Virus record (IMG/VR): IMGVR_UViG_3300019360_000285
Coordinates: 1 to 56,522 of that record
DNA: 56,522 nt
Reading direction: 5' to 3' (one strand)
Source of the DNA: a virus
Below, piece by piece: positions 14,126-22,536 of the stretch. The translations under genes were made by a program, and so were the position numbers. Positions within the stretch are counted from its first letter, which is position 1. Each line of letters opens with the position of its first letter. The notes below the pieces were generated by a model that had not been told where the DNA came from, made no database searches, and was given only the letters and a program-made list of their open reading frames with translations.

Positions 14126-14740
14126 CTACTTCAACCGCCTGTGGTGTTCCACCACGACACCGATCACCCGGCCAGGGTGGTTGGAATCAATGGTGAGGGT
14201 CGGCCAGTCCTCATTGAGCGGGATCAGCTCGATCACCGGCTTGTTCCTGCGGTCGAGGCCGCGCGGCCGGTATTTCTTGAAGGTGGCCTGTTCTTCGCCG
14301 TCGAGCTTTGCAACCACGAAGTCGCCGGGAATCGGCTGGACATCCGGATCGACGATGATCCTGTCGGGTTCGCGAAACTCCGACAGCATCGAGACCCCCT
14401 TGACGATCAGGGCGAACGCGCGCTCGCCGACCGGCTCGTTGGGGTGGACCACATCATAGTCATCGCCCTGGGGGAACGGCTCGTTGACCTCGCCCCAGTG
14501 GCCGGCCTGGACGTAATCGACGATCGGAACCCCCAGGGGCCGCAGCCGCTCGGTGTAGTCCGCCTGGTCGGGCCCGACGCCGAGGTACCGGGCGATGCGT
14601 TCGACCTCGTCCACCTTGAGCCGCCTCGACCCGGCGAGGAGCCGGGTGACCTGCGACGGATTCAGACGCAAGGCGCGCGCCAAGCCCGCCCGGCTCCGGC
14701 CCGGCCGCTGCAGTCCCTTGTGGATCCATTGGATCGACAT
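14126..14740 (-). CDS. S24/LexA-type prophage repressor (CI-like)
   Basis: A 204-residue repressor. The N-terminal HTH spans about residues 15-55 (GLARALRLNPSQVTRLLAGS, then RLKVDEVERIARYLG). The C-terminal S24 autoprotease has a cleavage pair Ala79-Gly80 (YVQAGHW), nucleophile Ser117 (VKGVSML) and general base Lys155 (ATFKKY). It should therefore be inactivated by RecA-stimulated self-cleavage after DNA damage. It faces the Cro-like gene across 96 bp of operators, and probably binds the TTGCG-N5-CGCAA sites. The start is the ATG at 14738-14740; the open frame beyond it enters the operators. Confidence 0.93.
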   Translation of the reverse strand: MSIQWIHKGLQRPGRSRAGLARALRLNPSQVTRLLAGSRRLKVDEVERIARYLGVGPDQADYTERLRPLGVPIVDYVQAGHWGEVNEPFPQGDDYDVVHPNEPVGERAFALIVKGVSMLSEFREPDRIIVDPDVQPIPGDFVVAKLDGEEQATFKKYRPRGLDRRNKPVIELIPLNEDWPTLTIDSNHPGRVIGVVVEHHRRLK

Positions 14741-14836
14741 GGGTCGCAACGTGCCGGAATTGCGTAAATCGCAATATCGAGTATATCGCAAATTTGTATT
14801 TGACAAGATTTGCGAAAATCGCAAATCATCCGCGCC
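14741..14836. promoter_or_regulatory. Immunity switch: two operators and divergent promoters
   Basis: Operator 1 at 14760-14774 (TTGCG-TAAAT-CGCAA) and operator 2 at 14808-14826 (ATTTGCG-AAAAT-CGCAAAT), with a half-site TCGCAAA near 14786-14792. Rightward promoter: TTGACA at 14800-14805, with operator 2 filling the spacer before an AAATCA-like -10, so repressor binding would block it. Leftward repressor promoter: TTGTCA (14801-14806, minus strand) and TATACT (14780-14785, minus strand) with a short 15-bp spacer; operator 1 lies just downstream of its start. The two -35 boxes overlap back to back. Confidence 0.75.
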
Positions 14837-15112
14837 ATGAACCCAGCCAAGCGCGTCATCGACAAGTTCGGTGGCCCCCAAGCCTGCGCCGACGCGATCG
14901 GCCGTCACGTCAGTACCGTCCATCGCTGGACTTATCCGGTCGAAAAGGGCGGCACGGGCGGCGTGATTCCGCGTCGGCGCGAGCGGGAACTGCTGCGGGA
15001 AGCGGCGACGCGGCAAATCGCGTTGTCGCCTGTCGATTTCCTGCCCGATCCGATCGAGCCGGCCTCGGCTGGTGCACCGGCAGGGCAGGGCATTGGGGCT
15101 GGAGGGGCATGA
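14837..15112 (+). CDS. Cro/YdaS-like regulator
   Basis: A 91-residue protein beginning MNPAKRVIDKFGGPQACADA and continuing IGRHVSTVHRWTYPVEKGG, a helix-turn-helix of the YdaS/Cro type. It is the first rightward gene and the partner of the CI-like repressor. The predicted transcription start falls at or within a base or two of the ATG, and no Shine-Dalgarno is visible, so its mRNA is probably leaderless. Confidence 0.82.
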   Translation: MNPAKRVIDKFGGPQACADAIGRHVSTVHRWTYPVEKGGTGGVIPRRRERELLREAATRQIALSPVDFLPDPIEPASAGAPAGQGIGAGGA

Positions 15113-15588
15113 TGACAGCGCCATCCTCGCGCGATCGGGGCGATAGCACACCATCGGCTGATGCCGTGCCCGGCGAGGATGTCATCCGGCAGCGGGTCGC
15201 CGACGGCCTGCGGCTCTACGTCGGCAGCGGTCGGCGGTATTCGACGCGGGCTGTGGTCGAGGCGACCGGGATCCCGGAGCCGACCCTGAAGGACTACCGC
15301 AGCGGCGCGATCTCGATGCCCGTGTCGCGGTTCGTCCAGCTGGCCGCGGTGCTGCCGGCCGGGTTCGCCGACCAGGTGGTAGCCCCGGCCGGCCTGGCCG
15401 TGCTCGATCGCACTGCAGCGCGTGCCAATGACGACCACGCGCTGGCGGCCGACGTGGCCTCGGCGCTGCAGGGCCTGGCCGAGGCCTTGCGCGACGGGCG
15501 CATCGATCATCGCGAGCGCGCCGCCCTGGCGCCGCTGGCGCGGGAGATCGGGCAGCAACTGCTGGCGTTCGCGGAGCAGGCGTCGTGA
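15109..15588 (+). CDS. CII-like/HTH regulator
   Basis: A 159-residue protein starting at tandem ATGs (15109, 15112); the first overlaps the cro-like stop. Residues about 25-75 (VIRQRVADGLRLYVGSGRRY, TRAVVEATGIPEPTLKDYRS) form a helix-turn-helix, and the rest is a helical tail. Second position in the rightward early operon suggests a CII-type regulator. I infer that from fold and order, not from a family match. Confidence 0.65.
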   Translation: MMTAPSSRDRGDSTPSADAVPGEDVIRQRVADGLRLYVGSGRRYSTRAVVEATGIPEPTLKDYRSGAISMPVSRFVQLAAVLPAGFADQVVAPAGLAVLDRTAARANDDHALAADVASALQGLAEALRDGRIDHRERAALAPLAREIGQQLLAFAEQAS

Positions 15589-15923
15589 CGGACGAACCGT
15601 TCACACTGCGCGTGCGCCACGGCCTGGAGTATGTCGACGGCCGGCCGGTCGGCGTGGTCTACCTGGTCGATCGTCGCGACCCGCTGGTCGAGATCACGTA
15701 TGCGCTGCCGATAAGCGAAGCCTATGCGCTGGCGGCCACGCTGCGCGTGGCGGCGTCGATATCGAACGGCCCGTTCAAGACGGAGTTCCGCACGCGCGAT
15801 GGTGGTGTCGTCGAGCTGACGGTGCAGCTGGCCTCGGCGCGGCATGCCTTCGAGACGCTCCGTCGTCACGCCGAATCCGCAACGATCCTGCGCGGGCGCG
15901 GCCATCACGAGGTCGCGGCATGA
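15585..15923 (+). CDS. Hypothetical protein
   Basis: A 112-residue alpha/beta protein (FTLRVRHGLEYVDGRPVGVV, YLVDRRDPLVEITYALPISE). GTGA/ATGA couplings join it to both neighbours. No known family. Confidence 0.65.
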   Translation: MTDEPFTLRVRHGLEYVDGRPVGVVYLVDRRDPLVEITYALPISEAYALAATLRVAASISNGPFKTEFRTRDGGVVELTVQLASARHAFETLRRHAESATILRGRGHHEVAA

Positions 15924-16222
15924 CGCCCGCGCTGCCCATCCTCGAAGTGTCACGCTCGCATGACGGCTGGGTGCTGGTCATCGACGCCGGCGGCATGTCG
16001 ACATGGCGGCTGCGGCCGTGGGCGGCGCAGTTCCTGGCCCTTCGCATCGCCGCCGGCTTCGTCGCGCGGCAAGAGATATGTCGCGGACAAGCGGCCGTGG
16101 GTCACAGCGCTGACGACATGGTGTCGTTCGCGTGGCCGCGGGAGCGGGCCGAACAGGCGGCGCTCGACCTGAGCCGCGCCGCCATGCTGTGCCGCCTGCA
16201 TCCAACGGGTGGCCCGCCGTGA
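15920..16222 (+). CDS. Hypothetical protein
   Basis: A 100-residue protein beginning MTPALPILEVSRSHDGWVLV, followed by IDAGGMSTWRLRPWAAQFLA. The start ATG overlaps the upstream TGA. An open frame extends upstream but would overlap two real genes. No domain recognised. Confidence 0.65.
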   Translation: MTPALPILEVSRSHDGWVLVIDAGGMSTWRLRPWAAQFLALRIAAGFVARQEICRGQAAVGHSADDMVSFAWPRERAEQAALDLSRAAMLCRLHPTGGPP

Positions 16223-16431
16223 CGCCGGCACCCTCGATCCAGCAGCTGATCAACTCGGTGCCGCGGGTCTCGGTCGCGGCGGCCGCGGCGCGCCTGGCGC
16301 GCTGGTACGGGACGCCGGTCGAGGCGACGACGGACGGCAAGTGGCGGATCCGGGGCTGTTCGCTCAGCGACGATGAGCTGGTCGACCGCTACCGGCTCAA
16401 GTGCGCGCGGACCCAGCAGGGGGTCGGGTGA
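16219..16431 (+). CDS. Hypothetical protein upstream of the primase
   Basis: A 70-residue protein read from GTG (GTGA overlap with the upstream stop): TPAPSIQQLINSVPRVSVAA, AAARLARWYGTPVEATTDGK. Its TGA shares one base with the primase ATG (TGATG), so the primase is probably translated by re-initiation. Could assist the primase; no direct evidence. Confidence 0.65.
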   Translation: MTPAPSIQQLINSVPRVSVAAAAARLARWYGTPVEATTDGKWRIRGCSLSDDELVDRYRLKCARTQQGVG

Positions 16432-17549
16432 TGCGCCACGATGCCACCCGCCGCGAGTTGTACGCCCGGCGCGCCGAAGAGGTGCGGGAACGCATCCAGC
16501 CGTCCGAGGTGATCGGGCGCGCCGTCACGCTGAAAAAGCACGGTCGCGACTTCGCCGGGCTGTGTCCGTTCCACAACGAAAAGACGCCGTCGTTCTGGGT
16601 GGTCAACGGCAAGCGCTTCTTCCACTGTTTCGGCTGTGGCGCCAGCGGCGATGTCATCGACTTCGTGCGGCGGCACTACGGCAAGACGTTCATCGAGGCG
16701 CTCGAGCTGCTCGAGGCCCAGGGCGGCCTCCAGCGCCTGGCCACCCTGCCCGCGACGGGCCGCACCGAACTGGACGAGGAGACGCGGCGGCTGCGCGCCG
16801 AACGCGAGCGTGAGAACCGCGAGGAAGCCGAGCGCAAGCTACGCACCGTCCACGGCATCGTCGGCAGCCTGCAGGTCATCACGCCGGATGGGCCGGTCGA
16901 TCGTTATCTCCGGGGCCGCTGCATCGTGCCGCCGGCGACGTATGGCGTCGGCGATGCCGCGGTGAACGCGGGCTGGCCGGTCGATATCGGATTTCACCCG
17001 TCGCTGTGGCATCCCTACGCCAAGACGCGGCACCCGGCCATGGTGTCGCTGATTCGCTCGCCGGCGGGCGTGCTGTGGGCCGTGCATCAGACCTTCCTCG
17101 TGCTGGCCGATCGCGGGCACTGGATCAAGGCCAGCTTCGCCGAAAAGCAGTGGACCAAGTTGGTGCTCGGTGGCTACGCGCGCGAGGTGCCCGACAGCGA
17201 CCGCAAGGTTGGCGGCAGCATCCGGCTCGGGCCGGCGGCGGCGCAGATGACGGGCGGCGAGGGACTGGAGACGTCGCTCAGCTGCATGCAGATCTGGCGC
17301 CGCTCGGGCGTGTGCTTCATCTCATCGAACAACATGCCGAACGTCGAGTTGCCGTTCGCGTGCAGCGATTTCGTCTACGGCGCCGACAAAGATCCCAAGC
17401 GCCAGGGTGAGCACTGGGCTTGGCGCGCGGCCCGGCTGAACAGCCAGGCGCGCCGCGTGCAGGTCCAGGTGCCACGGCTCGCTGATCTCAAGTGCGATTT
17501 CAACGACGTGCTGCAGCGTTCGACCGCGATGCAGGGGGAGGTGGCGTGA
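16431..17549 (+). CDS. DNA primase (CHC2 zinc finger, Toprim)
   Basis: A 372-residue DnaG-like phage primase that would make RNA primers for phage replication. The CHC2-type zinc ribbon is complete: Cys45/His48 (LCPFHNE) and Cys66/Cys69 (HCFGCGASGD), followed by VIDFVRRHYG. The C-terminal part has the Toprim-type motif MTGGEGLETSLS, with an acidic pair in a slightly divergent context, and VYGADKDPKRQGE as the second acidic element. It is shorter than cellular DnaG and has no helicase-binding tail. A cupin-like gene and a helicase-like gene follow. Confidence 0.9.
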   Translation: MRHDATRRELYARRAEEVRERIQPSEVIGRAVTLKKHGRDFAGLCPFHNEKTPSFWVVNGKRFFHCFGCGASGDVIDFVRRHYGKTFIEALELLEAQGGLQRLATLPATGRTELDEETRRLRAERERENREEAERKLRTVHGIVGSLQVITPDGPVDRYLRGRCIVPPATYGVGDAAVNAGWPVDIGFHPSLWHPYAKTRHPAMVSLIRSPAGVLWAVHQTFLVLADRGHWIKASFAEKQWTKLVLGGYAREVPDSDRKVGGSIRLGPAAAQMTGGEGLETSLSCMQIWRRSGVCFISSNNMPNVELPFACSDFVYGADKDPKRQGEHWAWRAARLNSQARRVQVQVPRLADLKCDFNDVLQRSTAMQGEVA

Positions 17550-18151
17550 TGCGAGAACCTCAAGACCGCGTGGACCACGCCACCGCTCTTGCCGGCATGC
17601 ATGGACGAGCCTGGATCGTCGACCTGGAAACGATGCGCCGGCGGCTCGGTTTCGAGGTTTCCGCCGACTGCACAGGCGTGTGTTGGGTGATCGAGGCGCC
17701 GTCGGCGCATCCGATCTGGCATTCGTACATGCTGACACTCATCAGCCTGAGGCCGATGCCGGGCATAGAGACGGTTTTTCATCTCGATGGCGCCACTCAC
17801 GAATTCTGGCTCTACGCGCTGGAACCGGATGCGCCGCGGCAGTCCATCATTGCGGGCATGGAGAACAGCCTCTCCAGATGGTGGCTCAATCCCTGCAACT
17901 TCGCGGCTCAGTTCATCGCTCCGTCTGACAAGGAAGCGCTCCATCGGATTCGATCGGCCGTGGCGCGGATCTGTGAAGGCCAGCTGTCACCAGACACGGA
18001 TTACATCAGGCACTGGATGTATCTGTTCGGCGACAACATGGTGAAGGACAAGGGCCGCGCTGGTGAGACGCGCATCGTCCTTGACCTGGGTGGACCCAAA
18101 AAAACCGAAATCGTCATTCCCGCGAAGCCCGGACCACAGGACCATCACTGA
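17549..18151 (+). CDS. Hypothetical protein
   Basis: A 200-residue protein: MREPQDRVDHATALAGMHGR then AWIVDLETMRRRLGFEVSAD, with a long helical C-terminal half. The start shares one base with the primase stop. Codon use is less GC-biased than that of its neighbours. I do not recognise a family. Confidence 0.7.
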   Translation: MREPQDRVDHATALAGMHGRAWIVDLETMRRRLGFEVSADCTGVCWVIEAPSAHPIWHSYMLTLISLRPMPGIETVFHLDGATHEFWLYALEPDAPRQSIIAGMENSLSRWWLNPCNFAAQFIAPSDKEALHRIRSAVARICEGQLSPDTDYIRHWMYLFGDNMVKDKGRAGETRIVLDLGGPKKTEIVIPAKPGPQDHH

Positions 18152-18609
18152 TGCGGCGCGCTCCCGACATCGTCATCGGTTCCGCCGACTCGCCCTATCT
18201 GCGCCGGTGGTACCTGATCCCGCACAACCGGGTGGTCAACGTCTACCTGCATCAGTTTGTGCGCAGCGATGACGATCGCGCCCTGCATGACCATCCCTGG
18301 TCCAACATCTCGATCCTGCTGCGCGGCAGCTATTTCGAGCACACACGCGACGGCCAGAAGCTGCTGCGCCGGCCCTGGCGGCCCTGGGCGCCGTGGCGCC
18401 TGGTCATCCGCCGACCCAGCACCGCGCATCGCGTTGAGCTTCTCTCCGTGGCGACTGTCGATAGTAGCCGCGAGCTGCCGTGCTGGTCGCTTTTTATCAC
18501 CGGTCCGAAAGTGCGTGAGTGGGGGTTTCTGTGCCCGTGGGGTTGGCGGCACTGGCGTGACTTCAGCACCGGCGAACGCGGTGAAACGCTCGGTCGGGGC
18601 TGCGACTGA
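18151..18609 (+). CDS. Cupin-like protein
   Basis: A 152-residue protein with a cupin-type metal site: RALHDHPWSNISILLRGSYF has the paired histidines of the first cupin motif, and RRPSTAHRVELL the second-motif histidine. It resembles small phage cupins related to cysteine-dioxygenase-like folds. Substrate unknown. It is coupled to the gene before by a shared base and ends 2 bp before the convergent nuclease gene. Confidence 0.75.
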   Translation: MRRAPDIVIGSADSPYLRRWYLIPHNRVVNVYLHQFVRSDDDRALHDHPWSNISILLRGSYFEHTRDGQKLLRRPWRPWAPWRLVIRRPSTAHRVELLSVATVDSSRELPCWSLFITGPKVREWGFLCPWGWRHWRDFSTGERGETLGRGCD

Positions 18610-18611
18610 TG

Positions 18612-19139
18612 CTACTGGACCAACCACGTCCGCCACAGGCCGCGCCGATCGGATCGCGCCTGGCGCTCGGCTGCGATGTACTTGGCGCGCACGTCAGCCG
18701 GCACCTTGCTGGTGAGCGCGTATGTCGTGAAGAGGTAGGCGTCGCCGGACGACAGCATCGCGAGGTTGATGTCCGGCGTACCGTCGACGGCGCACCGGGC
18801 CACGACCCGGCAGTAGCTGTCCCACTCGATCGGCCGGCATGTCACGGACTGGCCGGCGTCACCGGCGATCGCCTCGAGCGCGGCGCGTGCGCGCATGCCG
18901 GCGGCAGTCTCCACCTTGGAGATTGCGTCGCGCAGCTCTGGCGCCTGGATGCCCCACAGCCTGATGTTGGGTGTCCGTGTGTCGTCGGCGCGCATCATGG
19001 CCAGCGTGTCGCCGTCGATGGCATGCGCTTCGCCAATCAAGGAGCCGTCCGGCAAGGCGCCGCAGTCCCGCTTCGGTGGTCCGGCCAGCGCCGCGGTCGA
19101 GATCAGCATGGCCATGGCGGCCACGACCATAGGTTTCAT
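18612..19139 (-). CDS. Secreted SNase-like nuclease (thermonuclease family)
   Basis: A 175-residue protein on the strand opposite the operon. A signal peptide (MVVAAMAMLISTAALAGPP) precedes an OB-fold nuclease with GEAHAIDGDTLAM and IRLWGIQAPELRD (the Arg/Asp-bearing SNase motifs) and YLFTTYAL. It would be exported and cleave DNA or RNA in the periplasm or outside. The opposite orientation within the replication operon suggests a moron, expressed separately. The active-site Arg/Glu set is only partly identifiable, so activity is not certain. Confidence 0.8.
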   Translation of the reverse strand: MKPMVVAAMAMLISTAALAGPPKRDCGALPDGSLIGEAHAIDGDTLAMMRADDTRTPNIRLWGIQAPELRDAISKVETAAGMRARAALEAIAGDAGQSVTCRPIEWDSYCRVVARCAVDGTPDINLAMLSSGDAYLFTTYALTSKVPADVRAKYIAAERQARSDRRGLWRTWLVQ

Positions 19140-19207
19140 GTGAAACGTCCGTCATCGTCGATGGCGGCACGATCGTCGCCGATGACGGCGGAACCAAGGC
19201 AGCTGCG

Positions 19208-19438
19208 ATGAGCCGTTGGCTCCAAACGTGCGAGGTCTGCGGTCAGCTGGGGCCCTATGGCTTCTATCACCGGTTGCCGGACGGTACGCACGGACGGTTG
19301 TGGGCGTGCGAGGCGCACAGCGTCGAGGTCCGATTGAAGGCAGGCGCAGTGATGCCGGCATCGGCACAGGCGCCACCCCGGGAGCCGGTGCACGTGCCGG
19401 TTCCTGACAAGGCCGGCGAGCAGAAGCGGCTGTTCTAG
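19208..19438 (+). CDS. Small zinc-ribbon protein
   Basis: A 76-residue protein with CEVCGQLGPYGFYHRLPDGT and LWACEAHSVEV, a four-ligand metal site (CxxC...CxxH). The tail is Pro-rich and ends QKRLF. It is encoded just before the helicase-like ATPase. Function unknown. Confidence 0.7.
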   Translation: MSRWLQTCEVCGQLGPYGFYHRLPDGTHGRLWACEAHSVEVRLKAGAVMPASAQAPPREPVHVPVPDKAGEQKRLF

Positions 19439-19461
19439 TGGCGTAAGGGTGAGGGGGCGTC

Positions 19462-21354
19462 GTGGCGGCAGACAACGATACAGACGGGGCACCAGGCGCC
19501 GCACCGATCGATCCAGAAGCGGTGGCGCAACGCTCCGAGCCGCCGCCGGAGGTCGAGGATGCATCGCAGGGCGGTGAGGAAACGCTGTTCAAGCGGCGGC
19601 TCAAGACGTGCCCGGTGCACTGCCTCGGCGCCCGGGACGGCCGGTATTTCTTCCGATCCCCGCGCGGCGAGCTTCGCGACCTTCCGTACAATCATCTGCG
19701 GCCGGCCGGCATCGAATCCTTGTTCGATGGCGATGTCTCATGGCTGTTCGAGCATTTTCCCCGCCACTCGCGCGATTCAGACGACGTCGTCGGCTGGGTC
19801 GAGGCCTCGGCGCGCGCCTTCCTGATCAAGGCGTGCAGCAGCGTATACTTCCGGGTCGGTGCGGTGCGTGGCCCGGGCGTCTGGGCTGAACCGGGTGGGC
19901 GCCTGGTGGTTCATATCGGTGGCGCTCTGCAGGTATGGCAGACCGATCGCGAAACCGATGAATGGCTTCCGGGTGATTGGGAAAGCCTCGATCGGCGCGA
20001 TGGTCGTACGATCTACGTGCTGGGCGACGATCACACCATCCCGGCCGACGAGCCGTGTCCGGCAGCAGATGTGCACCGCGTGCACGCCGAGCTGGGCACT
20101 TGGTCCTACAGACAGCAGCTCATCATGCCGCGCCTGGTGCTGGGCTGGGTGGCGATGGTGGCGTTGCACGGGGCGCATGAATTTTCGCCGCACCTGATCC
20201 TCACCGGCGATTCCGGCTGGGGAAAATCGGCACTGATCAAGTCTCTGAAGGCGCTGTCCGGTCCCTCGGCCTTGGGCTTGAAGGCGCCGACCGAGCCGGC
20301 GGTGCGTCAGATGCTGGGATGGTCGGCGTCACCGTTCTTCATCGAGGAGAGCGAGGCCAGCAGCAATCCCCAACGCGCGGCTGAGATCTTCGACATGCTG
20401 CCGATCGCCAGTGGCGCCGACGATCTCGGGACCGCGCGTGGCGGCCGCGGCGGCGACGCCGTGCAGTACCCGATGCGCGCGATGTTCCTGCTCAATGCGG
20501 TGAACCTGCCGCCGCTTCGGCCGCAGGTTGAGAACCGCACGGTCGTGGTGGACATGGCGCGCCTCCCGGGTGAGGCAAAGCCGTCGGTGCTCAAGCGTCG
20601 TGTGCGGTGGCTCGAAGGATTGGCGGCGGGCTGGCGCCGGCGGGCGCTGGAGGCATGGCCGAGGGCGCAGCAGAACTATCTGGTCTGGCAGGACGCCCTG
20701 CAGGAACGCGGCTATTCGCAACGCGAGCGCGACGTGCTGGGGCAGATCCTGGCCTGGGCCGATGCGATGCTCCAGGACGACGCTGTCGAATCGATCCCGA
20801 CCGATCTCCTTGAGCTGGTGCCGCCGCCGCAGCGGCGCTATGGCGACGACAATACCGACCCGTGGCGCTGCTGGACGCATCTTGCGACGCAGACGATCGA
20901 GCGCGAGTACAAGACGGATTTCAATGGCGAGGAGCGGCGCCAGCGCGAGCGAATGCTGGTCGGCGATGCCCTGGTCCATGCCGTAAAACATCCGCACACG
21001 ACCTACCATACCGCGCTGCGCGCCATCGGCTTGCGCGTGATGGTCGAGGGCGATCCGAAGATGCCCGCCACCTTCGTCGTGGTGGCCAATCAGCATTCCG
21101 CGCTCGAGCGTCTGTTCGTCGGCACGCATTGGGCTGGCAAGGGTTGGGTGCGCTCGCTGGGCAACCTGCCGATGGCGTTCCACAAACCCGGTGCGGTGCG
21201 CTTCAGCAGCGGCATCCAGCAGCGCGGGGTGTGGATACCCGCCGACGCCCTGTTACCGCGCGACGAGGGCGAGGCCGATGCGCCGACGAGTGCCGCCGGC
21301 GAACGCGTTCGCGAGCCGCCAGTACCGGGAGGCGACGACATTGAACCGATCTGA
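19462..21354 (+). CDS. P-loop helicase-like replication ATPase
   Basis: A 630-residue protein from a GTG start. Residues 240-345 hold the ATPase core: HLILTGDSGWGKSALIKSL (Walker A at 249-256), FFIEESEASSNPQ (Walker B-like) and RAMFLLNAVNLPPLRPQVEN with a conserved Asn and Arg as in sensor motifs. It resembles phage primase-helicase/DUF927-type proteins and is probably the replicative helicase or its loader. The neighbouring primase and the iteron cluster that begins 25 bp after its stop support that. Codons near the end contain palindrome copy 4 (GERVRE). Confidence 0.8.
   Translation: MAADNDTDGAPGAAPIDPEAVAQRSEPPPEVEDASQGGEETLFKRRLKTCPVHCLGARDGRYFFRSPRGELRDLPYNHLRPAGIESLFDGDVSWLFEHFPRHSRDSDDVVGWVEASARAFLIKACSSVYFRVGAVRGPGVWAEPGGRLVVHIGGALQVWQTDRETDEWLPGDWESLDRRDGRTIYVLGDDHTIPADEPCPAADVHRVHAELGTWSYRQQLIMPRLVLGWVAMVALHGAHEFSPHLILTGDSGWGKSALIKSLKALSGPSALGLKAPTEPAVRQMLGWSASPFFIEESEASSNPQRAAEIFDMLPIASGADDLGTARGGRGGDAVQYPMRAMFLLNAVNLPPLRPQVENRTVVVDMARLPGEAKPSVLKRRVRWLEGLAAGWRRRALEAWPRAQQNYLVWQDALQERGYSQRERDVLGQILAWADAMLQDDAVESIPTDLLELVPPPQRRYGDDNTDPWRCWTHLATQTIEREYKTDFNGEERRQRERMLVGDALVHAVKHPHTTYHTALRAIGLRVMVEGDPKMPATFVVVANQHSALERLFVGTHWAGKGWVRSLGNLPMAFHKPGAVRFSSGIQQRGVWIPADALLPRDEGEADAPTSAAGERVREPPVPGGDDIEPI
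21299..21312. repeat. Dispersed palindrome copy 4 (no centre base)
   Basis: GCGAACGCGTTCGC: the same arms as the other copies, but without the central base, so a 14-bp even palindrome. It lies 42 bp before the helicase-like stop codon. Confidence 0.8.
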
Positions 21355-21378
21355 GGCGGTCACTTGTCGTGACTCCGC

Positions 21379-21637
21379 GGGACGGTGGGACGGGAGCGTC
21401 CCGCCGTCCGTCCCAGTGCAACGCGTTGTCCGGCAACGTGAATTCCAAAAACGGGACGGTGGGACGCGGACTCGCGCGCACATGATGTGCGCACGCGCGC
21501 GCGATTCAAGGGACGTCAAAACACCGTCCCACCGTCCCACCGCCGTTGTCGAACTGCGTTTTTGTGAGGTGCGTCAATGACTTCAACCCCGCGAACCAGT
21601 GGGACGGTCAGTGGGACGGTGTGGGACGGACCGTCCC
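21379..21637. repeat. Iteron cluster, candidate replication origin
   Basis: Thirteen copies of GGGACG/CGTCCC lie within 259 bp: 21379, 21387, 21397 (reverse), 21409 (reverse), 21453, 21461, 21510, 21525 (reverse), 21533 (reverse), 21601, 21613, 21623 and 21632 (reverse). Several occur as GGGACGGTGGGAC pairs spaced 8 bp apart, and some as inverted pairs. A separate palindrome GCGCACA-TGA-TGTGCGC is at 21476-21492. Position directly after the primase-helicase block is that of an iteron-type phage origin. The last four copies are inside the first codons of the next gene. Confidence 0.75.
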
Positions 21638-22536
21638 ACTCCTACCTGCAGGTGGCCTTGGCTGCGATCGCTACCGTCGCTGCCTGGTTGATCGGCAATG
21701 AGCGCAGATACCAGGCCGCGGTGCGGCGTGACCGTCGTCGGGCCGCGGCGCGTGAGGCGATGTATCGATGGGTCGGCCGCCTTTACGGGGACGAGCAGAG
21801 CGCCTGGCTTGCCGACAACGAACGTCGGTATCGTTCATCGTTGCGTCGTGATTGGCGCCGTGAGGCTGCGCGTGAAGCGATGTACGCGGAGAGCCGCCGC
21901 GTCTACGGTCGCGGCGACGACGGGCACCACCTGGTGCAGCGGGTGCGCGAGGCGCACCGGGCCGAGCTGGCCCGCACCAAGCAAGCGCGCAAGCAGATGG
22001 CGGCGGTCGTACGCAAGGTCGAGGCCAAGCGGGCACAGGATACGATCGACTTGCTGTATCGACGCGGCCAGATCGACGGCCGGCAGCAGCTCGCCGGGCT
22101 ATCCTATCGGCAATGGTGGAACGACTGCGGCGGCTCGATTCCGTGCACGCTTGACCAGTCACGCGTTGGTTCGGGTAGCGCCGATGGCCCAACGATGGCG
22201 CAGCTGCTGGCGGCTGAACGCTTGCGCGAAGCGGCTCGCATCCTCGGCCTGATGGACGAGCGCATCGTGCGCCTCGTGGTGGTCGAGGGCTACACGATCG
22301 ACGACGTCGCCCGGATGGTGTTTGGTCAAGACGGTCAGGTGAAGCGCGCAGACGCGCTGCATGCAGGTCAACGCCTTCGGCTCGCACTCGAGGCCCTGGC
22401 TGCGCACTGGTTTCCCCAAGGGCGCGGCCTCATGCGAGGCGAAGAGGTCAATCGATCAGAGCAAACAGTACAGTCTGGTGTGGTCGAACCTGCTCGCGTT
22501 GTTCACGCCACGGAGCGCCGCATCCACGTTGGTTGA
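21577..22536 (+). CDS. Putative phage transcription regulator with internal duplication
   Basis: A 319-residue protein. Its N-terminal residues (SGTVSGTVWDGPSH) are a translation of the iterons. Residues about 37-115 are a tandem duplication: AWLIGNERRYQAAVRRDRRR ... AREAMYRWVGRLYGDEQS and AWLADNERRYRSSLRRDWRR ... AREAMYAESRRVYGRGDD. The C-terminal part has a helix-turn-helix (IVRLVVVEGYTIDDVARMVF), as in phage late-gene/sigma-like regulators. It ends in the terminator at 22595. The true start may be further in than the ATG at 21577, because the N-terminal codons are repeat DNA. Confidence 0.7.
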   Translation: MTSTPRTSGTVSGTVWDGPSHSYLQVALAAIATVAAWLIGNERRYQAAVRRDRRRAAAREAMYRWVGRLYGDEQSAWLADNERRYRSSLRRDWRREAAREAMYAESRRVYGRGDDGHHLVQRVREAHRAELARTKQARKQMAAVVRKVEAKRAQDTIDLLYRRGQIDGRQQLAGLSYRQWWNDCGGSIPCTLDQSRVGSGSADGPTMAQLLAAERLREAARILGLMDERIVRLVVVEGYTIDDVARMVFGQDGQVKRADALHAGQRLRLALEALAAHWFPQGRGLMRGEEVNRSEQTVQSGVVEPARVVHATERRIHVG

